Assembly (NCBI RefSeq): GCF_002575655.3
Contig: NC_053036.3
Coordinates: forward strand, 196,820,788-196,884,787
Source: Aegilops tauschii subsp. strangulata
Taxonomy: Eukaryota > Streptophyta > Magnoliopsida > Poales > Poaceae
Direction of reading: 5' to 3'
Length of the DNA: 64,000 bases
Shown here: in pieces, positions 35,101-46,151 of the stretch
Position numbering within the stretch: position 1 is the stretch's first letter
Layout: each line of letters opens with the position of its first letter
Notes under the pieces: generated by a model
Seen by the model: only the letters and a program-made list of their open reading frames with translations
What the model was told of the DNA's origin: nothing
Database searches by the model: none
Translations under genes and position numbers: made by a program

Positions 35101-35663
35101 TGTTGATCCAGTTTACAACTTACTGACAGATGTAATGAAGCAGCTCTGGCCCATAGTTGCTTCAATGAAAAAAGAGCAAATGTCAAGGGAAGATGTGATG
35201 CAGCAGCAACCCCCTCAAGCAGGTGAATGTAATGCTGTAACTAGGACAAACCCACAATCATCAGCACTGCTACAAAATCCTGCTCGTGTGCCGAAGCAAG
35301 GTTGACCAACAGAATGAGCAAAAAGAAAAAAAGACATTGTTGGAACAGCGAGAAGAGGAGCATAAGAAGAATCTTCAGAAAGAAGCCAAGAAAGAAAGCA
35401 AAAAAACAGCCAAGAAAGAAAGCAAGAAAGAAGACAACATGGAGTCGTCGAGCAAGCCAAAACCTAGGAGGAAAGTTACTTGTTCATTTTGTAGTGAAGA
35501 AGAACACACTATCAAAACCTGTGAGTCATTCCGTGAGTACAAGGCAATGATGGCTGCTAATCTTACAACAAAATGTCAGTTTTGCTCCGAGGAAGGCCAC
35601 ACAATGCAATCATGCATTCATTTTAAAGCTGCGATGGAAAAAGTCGACGGACATGCTCCATAG
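32101..35663 (+). pseudogene. FAR1/MULE transposase-like gene with two frameshifts
   Basis: Exon 1 is 32101-32301 (67 codons, ending GT at 32302). Intron 1 runs to 33065 (ACAAAAATAG), and exon 2 continues to 35663. Order of parts: FAR1-type DNA-binding domain (YVGMTFDSVDDARQFY... to DHTHTL); MULE transposase core with catalytic Asp in VFFDTTFCTNKY and LMTDQCRAME and a candidate Glu in VDEFEKTW; SWIM zinc finger (CSCHYFEMNGVLCSH); and a Lys/Glu-rich stretch followed by two CX2CX4HX4C knuckles. One base is missing near 33343 (frame 0 to 2) and the frame returns near 35297, so the transposase core is cut off from both ends. FAR1 proteins are light-signalling transcription factors derived from Mutator transposases. 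The Ulp1 partner downstream favours a MULE copy here. Confidence 0.75.
32302..33065 (+). other. Intron 1 of the FAR1-like gene
   Basis: A GTAAGT donor follows the GAAGCTTGG codons and a CAAAAATAG acceptor precedes GCTACTGGT. Both sides are phase 0, so the exon 1 frame enters the FAR1 exon without a stop. Confidence 0.65.
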
Positions 35664-36665
35664 TTAGATTTTTCTATAGTTGAATTCATGTAGCAGAAAC
35701 TTTAAAAGCATACATTCAAAAAAGGACATATGTACTGGGTAGAAGTACTGAAAGTTTCTGTCCACTTTGTCTGAGGTTTTGGTTCATATTACTGCTCATG
35801 TTGCTCATGTTTTTGGTCATGTTGCTTCTCAAAACTGCGTATGTTCAAAAAGTTCATATTGCTGCTACAAAAAAAGTTGAGGGTGAAAAAATATGAAGCA
35901 TTCTTACTGTGTTTTGTGGTGAGTTGAGAAGGATTATATTTTAAATAATGTTACATAATTTTCAGTTATTAAAGAAAAATGAGTTTCTCAACATGTGTTG
36001 ATTCTCTCAAAAGCATTTCAAGTAAATTTTTGAGAATGCTTCTTTCAGCAAGCTAAATAATGCATCTAGTAGTAGGGGGTCCAACAAGCTAAAAATGCTT
36101 CTTCCAGAATGGGCCTGAGTCAGTGACGAATAATGATGATACTAGCGAATAGTTGTACTCAACAATTTTACTTATGTATGGCTTAGTTGCACCTTGCAAA
36201 AATCTCCCAGAATGCTTCTTCCAGCAACATTTACCACAGAAGCTGTTGCTTCAAAAAAAGAAATGTACAAAAAATGTTTCATGAACATGCTTCCTCTAGC
36301 AATTCCAATTCCTTAACATTGTGGCTGATTTTGTGACAACATAAGGAAGCACAATGGTAGAAAAACACACATGAAAGCCCAAAAAATGAGAAGCATTCCA
36401 TAAACTTGAAAGCTTGAGCACCAAACAGCGAAATTTTTATAACTTGCTTCCAACAATTCACCACATAGTTATAGCTACCATCAAATCTCGAAAAAATAAT
36501 AATTTATGTTTCCTTACTACAAACTACTGATAATCATTCCAGCCATCCAAAAGAGCCAAAAATCTGGCTTGCTTTACATGGAGTTTCATTTGACACGCAA
36601 GATAACATAGATGCATCTTCAAAGCCACTGCAAACTCCTTCTTCAATGCGTTGTGGTCACTTCCT
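35664..36665. other. AT-rich intergenic DNA between two convergent genes
   Basis: About 1 kb holding both 3' untranslated regions. Short repeated phrases such as AATGCTTCTTCCAG (near 36090 and 36210) occur. No gene is seen. Confidence 0.5.
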
Positions 36666-39600
36666 TCAAGCTGCTATGATCGCCTTATGCACATCAGCAG
36701 GGCAGACCTTGTTCAAAGGATGGAAAAACAGCTTCAAAGCAATGGTCTTCCGCACATCAAGCATATTTTGCTGCATCAATAAAGTGAAAAATGGAGAAAG
36801 AAGAGACCAAACATATATCAGAGACGCACTTATGAAAAAGTACCAAAAAAGCATGATCATCAAATTTTTACCTTCTTGAAATCTTTCATCCTTTGGCCAT
36901 CGAAATTTTCCAAATACATTGTTGAAAACAATCCACAATCAAAGCTGTTTCGTTGCACCATACATCAAAAAATGGATAGAGAGAAAGGTTTAAGGTTTTT
37001 ACATAAAGGGACATGAAAAAACACTACTATTATGGATGGGGCGTATGATTAGACTTACTGAGTTGCTTGCTGCAGGTAATCAAGTAGAGGCCAGTCTGTT
37101 TTGAAAGAAGGTAGATCCACTGTGAAATCCGACTCTTCAGAAGCAATCCTCTTAAAATTGATAAACTGCAGAAATATGAAACATTAGCAAAAAAGGAGTG
37201 GCTATGTTAAACACAGAAAGTGATGGGGAAAAATGCTACCACCACTAAAACATGAGACGCATTTCAGATTCACTAACAACAAAAATTTGAGCATGTGTTC
37301 ATTGGGGGATCTGCTTTTTCCATTTTAATTAACAATGAAAACTACACATAGAAAATATAAAAATGTCACTTGCCAGATTCCTTGCAGCAACATCCAATTT
37401 TCCGTCATCCAATGAGTCAAACATATTGAACTCCTTGTGCAAGAGGTTAACCACACAAACAATCCAATGGCCATCGCGGACGATGGTGAAGAAAAGCTAG
37501 AAAAGAAGTAAAGACAAGATATAGGTTACAAATGGAATAAACTTTAAGGCACCAAAAACTATAGGGAGCATAGAAAATTGAGTAAAAAATGTTGGGAGCA
37601 GACTTACTAGGTCGAAACCTGAAATCTGAAAATTTTGGCACGCCCTCCTCAGCTCTCTTGCACAAACACTCGGATCAAAAAACTTCTGGGTGGACAGAGA
37701 GTTGAAGCTGCAACACATTGGACATAAGGAGGAGACATAAGAAAAAATGATGGATAACTTTTGCAAATACGGCATAAAACTCTAGAAAACTGATGGCAAT
37801 AAAAGGGAGCAACAATAGATGAACTAACACTCATTAAAACAGAGAAAGAAAATTTCTTCTGCTTATTTGAAGACGACAACTGTTCATTGTTGAAGGTTTC
37901 GATGAATAAAGACATGACTTCGTTGCAATTCTGAGCACGTGGCTTCAACGACTTCTGGAAGTTGGGGTAGGTAATGTGGAAATCACCAATCCTAATGAAA
38001 GGAGGCCTGCAACAAGAAGGATGGAAGCAAAAAAAATAGAGTGGAGCGTTAGACAAGAGAAAAATGTAATAAATATGAGATAACAACATGATGGAAGCAA
38101 AAATCAGTAAAAGAGATGACACTTACTCAATTTCCCCTCTCTTCAACCTCTTCATCTTGTACCGCTTCATGACATAGTACTGGTACATTGCTTCTATCTT
38201 CGAATCTGTCTTGATTTTCTTGTACTTTGATCCGGCTGACATTGGACTCCCTACTCTTTTCTTGCTCTTGAGCTTCTTCTCGTCCTTACTCTTCAACTTC
38301 TCCTTGTTGAGGTAGGGACTTGGTTCCCTTCTGCTAACTAGAACAACTGGCTCTTCTTGTGTTTTGGATGGTCCATCTGACAAAAACAAAGGAAAAATTG
38401 ATTTTCTAGAAAATGTTGCGAGGAGATATTTGTTCAAAGATAAACTAGTAGTAGGGCACATCAAACACTGGAGATTGGTGTCACATCAAACACTGGATCT
38501 TGTGCTTCTGTTGAGATCGGAGGCTGAGGAGTGACATCAAAAACAGCACAAGACTTTGGTGTTGTAGCAGTGTTTCCATTGCCATGGGGTGGAGCATTGG
38601 AGTTCCCATCTTGACTTTGGACACTAATCCACCAATCATACTCCTCAGTGCCCTCTTGGAACAGACACATTGATGGCGCATCACTCCAATGTCCAGCCAC
38701 ACTAGTATCCACTGACTGATTGCGCTGGCTGAATTGGTGACCATGCTCAATATCTTCACCACTGGACACTTTCTCCTTTGCCTTCTCAAAACACTCTGCA
38801 GGGCGGTCACTGACAACATGACTAGTTCGTGTGCCCTTCTCAACCACATTGCTGCCATTACACTCATGAGCAATGTAGCTTGCATGATTGCTTCGAGCTC
38901 CTTCAGCAGACTCAACCACCTTGTCTATTGTTGGCTCATCTGCAGCCTTCCTACTAGAAGTTTCCTTGGTACATCCATGATGATCTAACTTGTCTACATC
39001 ATTGCTGCGAGGGGGTGACACGTCAAAACTAACATCCGTTACTTCCTGAGAACTTGGCGAATCAGCGTGCACATCTTTGAGGAGCTGCCCCATTCGCTTG
39101 CAATGTATTGCTTGCAACACTTGCCCAAAAGAGCTTAGAGCACCTTTTAACTATGAAGAAAATAGTTTTGTGTGCTTGTGGTAAATTGCAGCCAGATGTG
39201 ATGGTAGCTGAAAAAATGCATAGAAAAATAAAATGATCGTCATCAGTATGGAAGCAACTTAAACATATAATGGAACTAGAAAAAAGAAAAAAAGCGATAG
39301 AAAGGTATTTAACAAAATTAAAAAACATAAAAATAAAAACACAAAAGAAAAACCTCACCTCAAGCTCTGCCCCAAATGGTGTTGGGTTTTGAAGCCAATC
39401 ATCCAGTGAGCCACACACTTATTCATCGGTGATTTTGCCATCTTCAGTTGGATTGCTACCTTCTGTAGGATTCTGTTTCACAGCCATGTCATCTTGGTTA
39501 TCATCAATGTTCATGTTTTCAGCCCACAATCTTGAGTATCACCGCACCCTGGGGTGTCCGAAACATGCTGATCTTGAGCAACTTCACTGTTGTTGCCTTC

Positions 39601-40850
39601 ATGGCCTTGGGCAGGCAATGCTGCGTAAGGTGTCTCTGACAGAGGGCGAACCTACATGACACAAAGTAAAAGGGAACAAGTATTAAAATCATGAATACAT
39701 AAGCATAAAAATAAAGAGGGCAAACAAAAATGGAAAAGAAACAATACTGCAAAAATGGATGAGGGGAGTAAAACCACACAAGAAACTTACCCGACACTTC
39801 CCAAATGAGGGTTTGCCCAAAGAAAGCTTGTTCCTATCATATTCCAACACAATATCAAAATCAGTCTGATGCACGAAGCAAGCCCTCGGGAGAGAATAGT
39901 TCAATTGGTGCTCGTTGATGGCAGCTTGAGGGAATATCAAATGGTCCATGTAAATAACCTGAATAAAGAAGACAAAACATAATATATCAGACACAAAAAA
40001 GAAAAAAAATGCAATTATAAAAAACACAAACATGTTGCGATAGATAGAAAAATTCCAAAAAATAAAGAAGTGTACCGCAAGCATAGGGAAGCATCCCCAA
40101 CCCAGAATGAAGAAGTAGCCTGTTTTTTTATCTTGTCCTGACACTTCTTCACCTGTCTCATTGCAACACTTAAAACATGCTCATCCCAAGCAAAATCAGT
40201 AACCTTCTCCATATCTTCGAGGCTTTTCAAGTACTCTAGGGGCACCATGTTGCCAATGCTTGGAGTTAAAACAGTTGCAAGCGCTAAGAGCACCCATGAC
40301 CTCTTTGTAGTATCTCCATCATCGTCCCCTGCCCGATGAAGCACATCCACTGTATGTGCAATTGGAGCCCTGCCATTCTTGTCATAAATGTTGCGGAGCT
40401 CACAATGCTGGTGTCTCTTGAAAAGCTCAACTGGTCTGTTGCCTGACGGGATATTGAAAACCTTCTTCACCATTTCTCTAGTGAACACAATGACCTTATT
40501 CCGACTCAGCCTGAAAAACCCAAAAAAATGTTGTATTCATTCCTTGCTATCAACATGGCCTAAGAGAGAGACAGAAAGTATATGATGCAGGGGAAAAAAG
40601 GAAAGAAAATAAGCAGGTGGGTGCAATACCTGAGCTCACGAGTGTCAGTGTCGATGTTCATTGTTAACCACTCCATCAGATCATGTGGCGCTGTGAAAGG
40701 GGAGATGCTAGTGAGATCACCAAAACCAGTTTCATTTATGTATTCCCTCTTCCTATCATTGAGTTTTGTATTCGCAACTTCGCGCAAGCGTTTTGCTGCG
40801 AAGCGTTGACTGAATGCAGTATCAGACTCCGTTGCTTCTTCCTCCGACAT
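36666..40850 (-). pseudogene. Ulp1-type (C48) cysteine protease-like gene, broken
   Basis: Minus-strand gene starting MSEEEATES (ATG 40850). Its exons include 40850-40630 and one starting at 40510, both with clean GT-AG borders. The C-terminal half carries an Ulp1-like peptidase fold with a full apparent triad: His in GHWIV (codon 37467-37469), Asp in MFDSL (37416-37418) and Cys in SFDCGLF (36935-36937). The last exon ends KAIIAA-stop at 36666. The middle has a long acidic, Ser-rich insert (38461-39120). Damage includes a shift at a poly-T run near 40118-40130, a TGA then a frame change near 39530, and a TAA at 39419-39421. Ulp1 enzymes release SUMO. Many plant Mutator-like elements carry such ORFs with unknown purpose. 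Confidence 0.65.
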
Positions 40851-42435
40851 GAAGCTGCAAAAATCAAAATGAATAAAAAATGTAGTGGGGTAGAAAACAA
40901 CATTACATAATTACTACAGAAGCGACGGTCGTTCAGATTCCAGCATACTATGATCATTCCTTTCTTGTCATCACTTCGGAGTGGATTTAGACAAAATTAG
41001 CCGCATGACAAAACCAGCTCAAGAAAAAAGTCTGAAAATAATTACACGCGGCAAAACACTATAACATGGAAAATTTGGTCTGAATGTAGAAAAAAACAAT
41101 AAGACACTGAAATATACAATGACTTTCATTCTAAAAAACCTAGGCTAAACAACAAATGCAGCATAAGTGGGGGTCGACGCGGCTTAGTCTCTAAGTAATG
41201 TGTCTGTAGCTAGTTAAGTATCCTGATGCAGTAGATTTGGCTTTGTTAGATCAAGTATCTAAATATCACGCAATGTAGTTTGTATTTTCCTTGCTAATGG
41301 GAAGAGAGTTATCGGCTGCCATTAATGTGAGAAGGCAGCATCTCCACGGAAAAACAGAGTAAGGCAGTCTAGCTCTGGTCGAAGACAGTCAAGCAGAGCA
41401 AGTACAAGGTACATGCAAGTAAAATCACAGTAAAAAGCAGAGGAAGCACACTTACAGCATCTATCTATACATCAATTCCAAAAACACTGACTTTCATTCT
41501 AAGAAAACCCCTAGGGTAAACAACAAATGCAGCATAAAACTTGCCTGACCACATAGCAGCATAAAACTATGCAGCATAAAAATAATTAGCCTGACCAGAT
41601 AGCAGCATAAACACCTATGTGAGCATAAAAACTTGCCCTGGCCAGATAGCAGCATCGCAAAATATGAAATCACTGAGAAACATGGTCATCCACTCTCTGA
41701 AAAATCTCATCACCTACCTATACAATCGTCCCCTACCCCTAAAGTCTCAGCTATAAACTTTCCAAACCTAGATACAACATGGAACGATCTACACCCCAAA
41801 CCCCTAGGTGAAATGGGGATGAATTTGGCGACATGGAGGGAGTAACTGCTCAACTGAAACCCCTGAACGGACAAAACTGATGAAAACCGACCGGATCTAC
41901 TCTTTCAACACCGTGAACTACTGGGATTAACCACGAAATGAACCACTAAAAGGAGATCAAGTAGTGCGGGGCAGAAATTGCTACGAATTGCAGGAACCCA
42001 TACCTCTCGTCCGCCGCCGCAACTAGAGGGGGGTCGTGTAGCTTGGCGCCGTGGCCGACGATGCTCGCCGTCACCCGAACCTCTGGTTCCTTTGCCGTCC
42101 CCGCAGCATCCAGTTCTCCCACCGCCGCCACGGTTCTGGATCTCGCAGTCGCCTGCGTCGTCGCCCAAGCTAGAGAGAGGATGGGGATCGAAAACGATGA
42201 AAGCAGGCAGGAGGGACGAGCTAGTGGGGGGGTCAAAGCAAAAAGAAACACCTGGGGCACGCGCGTCAACGCCCCTGGTAGTAACGCGTCCGCACCGTCC
42301 GATGCCGTGCAATCCGACGGTGCACGAGACGGTCGCTCGGGCGGCTGCGTGCATCCGCCTATTATAGAGCGTTTTTCTTTGTGTTGTGGTGAGGATGGTT
42401 AACCCATGCGCACGCTGGAGCGGCCATGAGGTCAT
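40851..42435 (-). other. 5' leader, leader intron and promoter side of the Ulp1-like gene
   Basis: On the minus strand a GC-rich stretch (about 42250-42005) ends in GACGAGAG|GTATGGG, a plausible untranslated first exon with donor. A 1.1-kb AT-rich stretch follows before ATG 40850. Within it, a ~45-base phrase (CTTTCATTCTAARAAAAC...CAACAAATGCAGCATAA) occurs at about 41121 and 41491, and GACCAGATAGCAGCAT-like words recur at 41540-41655. No other gene is seen. Confidence 0.4.
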
Positions 42436-42938
42436 GGTCGAACCGTGATTTTTGGTTAAAAACTTTCCACCTTAATTTTGTACGGTTCACTTTAAAAGAA
42501 GGGTCAGTCTATATCACATCTAGATGTGAGATAATATCTCACATCTAAGTATGATGTCAGCGTCACCTTATTTTTTATTTTCTGTCCTATTTGTTTGATT
42601 TTAATTTGTTAAAGCCCAAAACTAAAACTGAAACTAGTGTGTACGATCTTTCCTCGCCCAGTATGTGCACGATGCTGTTTTGAATGCATGGCTGCACCTT
42701 TCATCCCATGCATCAACGGCTTGATGGCATGTCGGGCTCCTATCTGCCAGAAAGTGTTGTTTGTAGAGTGGAACTCAACTAAAAACCAGCTCGTCATGCG
42801 TCCGCCTATGTGGCCAGCCCTAATGCAAATCTGGTCACTAGCTCCTCCCCAAAAAAAACCCTGGTCACTAGCCACCCATACAAAAAACTGATCACTAACT
42901 TTTTCTGGAAAAAAACTGATCACTAGTGCTAACATCTA
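42436..42938. other. Intergenic, no gene seen
   Basis: It includes a short inverted repeat at about 42516-42546 (ACATCTAGATGTGAGATAAT / ATATCTCACATCTA) that could be a small decayed MITE end. Otherwise unremarkable. Confidence 0.4.
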
Positions 42939-43019
42939 CTCCCTCCGTCCCATGATGTAAGATGTTTTTTGACTCTAGTGTAGTGTTAAAAAACGTCTTA
43001 TATTATGAGACGGAGGGAG
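42939..43019. mobile_element. Stowaway MITE (81 bp)
   Basis: The ends CTCCCTCCGTCCCATGATGT and its inverse (ATATTATGAGACGGAGGGAG) bracket an almost complete hairpin. TA occurs at 42937-42938 and 43020-43021, the 2-bp Tc1/Mariner-type duplication. No coding capacity. Confidence 0.93.
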
Positions 43020-43021
43020 TA

Positions 43022-43728
43022 TTTGTTAGCTTTTGTGTATGATCGTTGTGCAAGTACATCTCTCATCGTTAGCTTCTAGGCTACCAACGATTATATTTTT
43101 TTGCCTTTTTCACTCTTATACTTTATAATTAATTTTCAGTAAGGAACAAAGTTCGGTCCAGTTCAGGATTTTACATAATTTATTTCAAATTATAAAAAAT
43201 GTTAACGAATACCAAAATTTCTACAATATATGATGAACAATCCTTTAATATATGATGACCATTTTCTAAATGCACACTAATTTTTTGCAAATATACAGTG
43301 TACGGTGAACTTGATTATATACGATGAACTAAAAGCAAACTTTTTTATATACATTGAACTAAAAGCGAGCAGGAAAAAATAAAAAATGAAAAAAACAAAT
43401 AGAGAAAATGGATAAATAAGCAGAGAACAAAAAATGAACACATCTTGATTTGTTTAAAAAAATTGATAAGCATGAACAATTTTAGAAAAATGAACAAATT
43501 AACAAATTTTGAAACAATTATTGAAACTTGTGAATTTATGAAAAAAGAAAAAAAGATCAGAAAAAATGAAATCAACTTTTGAAAAAATAGAAAAATTAGT
43601 AGCAGAGGAAAACCAATGAAGAAAAATGATAAATAAAAAAATAAAAACATGAAGAAAACAAAAGAAAAGAAAGACGAAAAATGTATCCTAGCTACTTGGG
43701 CCGGCTCGTCTGCAGTTTGTTCACTGGC
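43022..43728. other. AT-rich, A-run-rich DNA
   Basis: About 700 bases dominated by short poly-A tracts with GAAAAAA and AACAAA words, especially 43360-43680. Frames here are compositional artefacts. It leads directly into the minisatellite. Confidence 0.6.
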
Positions 43729-45325
43729 GAGGGTGGACTTGCAACTAGGACAAAAAAATATCGGACCCCTAGTGGCAAGTCGAGGGTGGACTCTCAATTG
43801 GGACTAAAAAAGGTCGGACCCTAGTTGTGACTCGAGTTTGGACTTGCAACTCGGACAAAAAAGGTTGGGCCCGAGTTGCGAGCCGAGGGTGGAGTTGCAA
43901 CTAGGACGAGAAAAGGTCAAGCCCCAATTGCAAGTCGACGATGGACTTGCAACTGAGAAAAAAAGGTCGGGCCCCAGTTGCAAATCGTGGTTGGACTTGT
44001 AATAGGGACTAAAAAAGGTCGCCCCCCAGTTGCAAGCCGAGGGTGGACTTGCAAGTTGGACAAAAAAGGTTGACTCCTAGTTGCGAGTAGAGGGTGGACT
44101 TGCAACTCGGATGAAAAAAGATTGGACCCCAGTTGCGAGTCGAGGGTGTACTTGCAACTCGGACAAAAAAAGGTTGGACCCTAGTTGCGAGTCAAAGGTG
44201 GACTTGCAATTCGGACAAAAAAAGGTTGGGCCCCAGTTGCGAGTCGAGGGTGGACTTGCAACTTGGACAAAAAAAAGTCTAGCCCCATTTGTGTCGAGAG
44301 TGGACTTACAACTAGGACAAAAATGATTGGGCCCCCCTTACGTATTGAGGGTGAACTTTCAACTCGAACAAAAAAAAGGTTGGACCCCAGTTGCGAGTCA
44401 AGGGTGGGTTTGCAATTAGAATAAAAAATGTCGAGACCCAATTGCGAGTCGAGAGTACAAATGTAACCAGGAAAAAAGGTCGGGCCTCAGTTGCGACTCG
44501 ACTATGGACTTGCAACTCGGACAAAAAAGATCAGACCCCAGTTGCGAGGTGAGGCTGGACTTGCAACTTGGACAAAAAAATCAGGTCCGAGTTACAAGTC
44601 GAGAGGGATATTGCAACTAGGACAAAAAAGTTCAGGCCCAATTGTGAGTTGACGATGGACTTGCAATTAGAAAAAAAAATAGGCCCGAGTTGCGAGTCGA
44701 CGATGGACTTGCAACTAGAAAAAAAGCCCAGGTCCCCAGTTGCGAGTCGAGAGCAGACTTGCAACTGGCACAAAAAACATCGGGCCCAGTTACGAGTCGA
44801 GGGAGGACTTGCAACTGGGACAAAAAATGGTCGGATCCCAGTTGCGAGTCAAGGGTGGACTTGCAACTGGGACAAAAAATGGTCGGGTCTCAATCGCGAG
44901 TCGAGGGTGGACTTGCAACTAGGACAAAAAATGGTCGGGTCCCAGTTGCGACTTGAGAGCGGACTTGCAACTAGGACAAAAAATGGTCGGGTCCCAGTTG
45001 CGAGTCGTGGGCTGACTTGCAACTGGGACAAAAAATGGTTGGGTCCCAGTTGCGAGTCAAGGGCGGACTTGCAGCTGGGACAAAAAATGGTCGAGTCCCA
45101 GTTGCGAGTCGAGGGCGGACTTGCAACTGGGACAAAAAATGATCCAGTCCCAATTGCGAGTCGAGGGTGGACTTGCAACTAGGACAAAAAATGGTCGGGT
45201 CCCAGTTGCGACTCGAGGGTGGACTTGCAACTGAGATGAAATATGATCGGGTCCTAGTTGCGAGTCGAGGGTGAACTTGCAATTGGGACAAAAAAAGTTA
45301 GACCCCAGTTATGAGTCGAGGGATG
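43729..45325 (+). repeat. 52-bp minisatellite, about 31 units, each able to form a hairpin
   Basis: Successive copies of ACTTGCAACT begin at 44911, 44963, 45015, 45067 and 45119, a strict 52-base period. The same spacing, allowing single-base slips, holds back to about 43737. The right third is most homogeneous and the left part is more diverged. Each unit contains inverted arms, CCCAGTTGCGAGTC and GACTTGCAACTGGG, around a 7-base loop, followed by an ACAAAAAATGGTCGG-like spacer. Because 52 is not a multiple of three, all three frames on both strands stay open over long stretches, but these are not genes. Confidence 0.93.
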
Positions 45326-46135
45326 ACAAAAGCAGAACCGAACAGGCTTAGGCCAACAATAGGATACACAATATAACAAGCAACAACAAGCGAGGCGGAA
45401 GGTAGAGTGCTTACACGAAAATTACGATAACTAAATCAAGCGGCGGATTTAAAGAATACTTATAAAATTTTAAAAATCATGGATTTCAAAAGACCATAAA
45501 AAGGAAAAACAAAAAAACAAAAGTAATAAAAACTAATGAAAAACAAAAAAAATCTTATAGCAAAGTTTTATCCTATGGAATATTCAAAAAAAAGTTTTAT
45601 CCTATGGTGATGCACAAAAAATTAGTCAGTACATCACGTTGTAAAAAAAGTGCATTTATATTGTACAACTATAACATTGCCCCTTCTAAATTTTTTGATA
45701 TGGCTAATTACATCATTGCTGGAAAAAGGCTACAGTGAGACAAACTTCTTTCTCTTCTTACTAAAAAAACATCCATCGATCTCGGGATGAGGGCACTGCT
45801 TAAAACAGTTTAGCAGAGCTTTCCACCACAACACACAAAATATCATTTGCTAAAAAAAAACATCAGCTTGATCACGTATCGGAAGCAAGTCTGGTTAGAA
45901 CCGCCAGCAATTGGCAACTCAGTCTCTTTGAATTCCAGTACAAAAGCCCAACAACCAAACCGCAGCCCGTGACTTGGCACGTGGCCCAAAAAAACAAAAC
46001 AGGAACAGCCCACCCACTCGCGTGGACGTGGACAGAGGCTGCGGCGTACGACAACAGGATGCGAACGAGCGTGCGAAGGAGACAATCACGTTGCGCGAAC
46101 TTTAAAGACAAACAAAGATCAACATTTCTAGATTT
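45326..46135. other. Intergenic AT-rich DNA
   Basis: Poly-A-rich to about 45650. No gene, RNA or element ends recognised. Confidence 0.45.
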
Positions 46136-46151
46136 AGATGTGAGATACTCC

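Noticed and set aside
32101..42435. Terminal inverted repeats joining the FAR1-like and Ulp1-like genes into one element
   Set aside because: CGTCGGATT words occur near 31830 and, inverted, near 42310, but the flanking bases do not align. Too short to claim.
44081..45291. Long overlapping frames with repeating LATGTK-like peptides on both strands
   Set aside because: They lie wholly in the 52-bp minisatellite. Since 52 is not divisible by three and the unit has few stops, all frames stay open. No gene signals are present.
43729..45325. CRISPR array
   Set aside because: The repeat is a plain tandem minisatellite without unique spacers of constant length, in a plant nuclear context with no cas genes.
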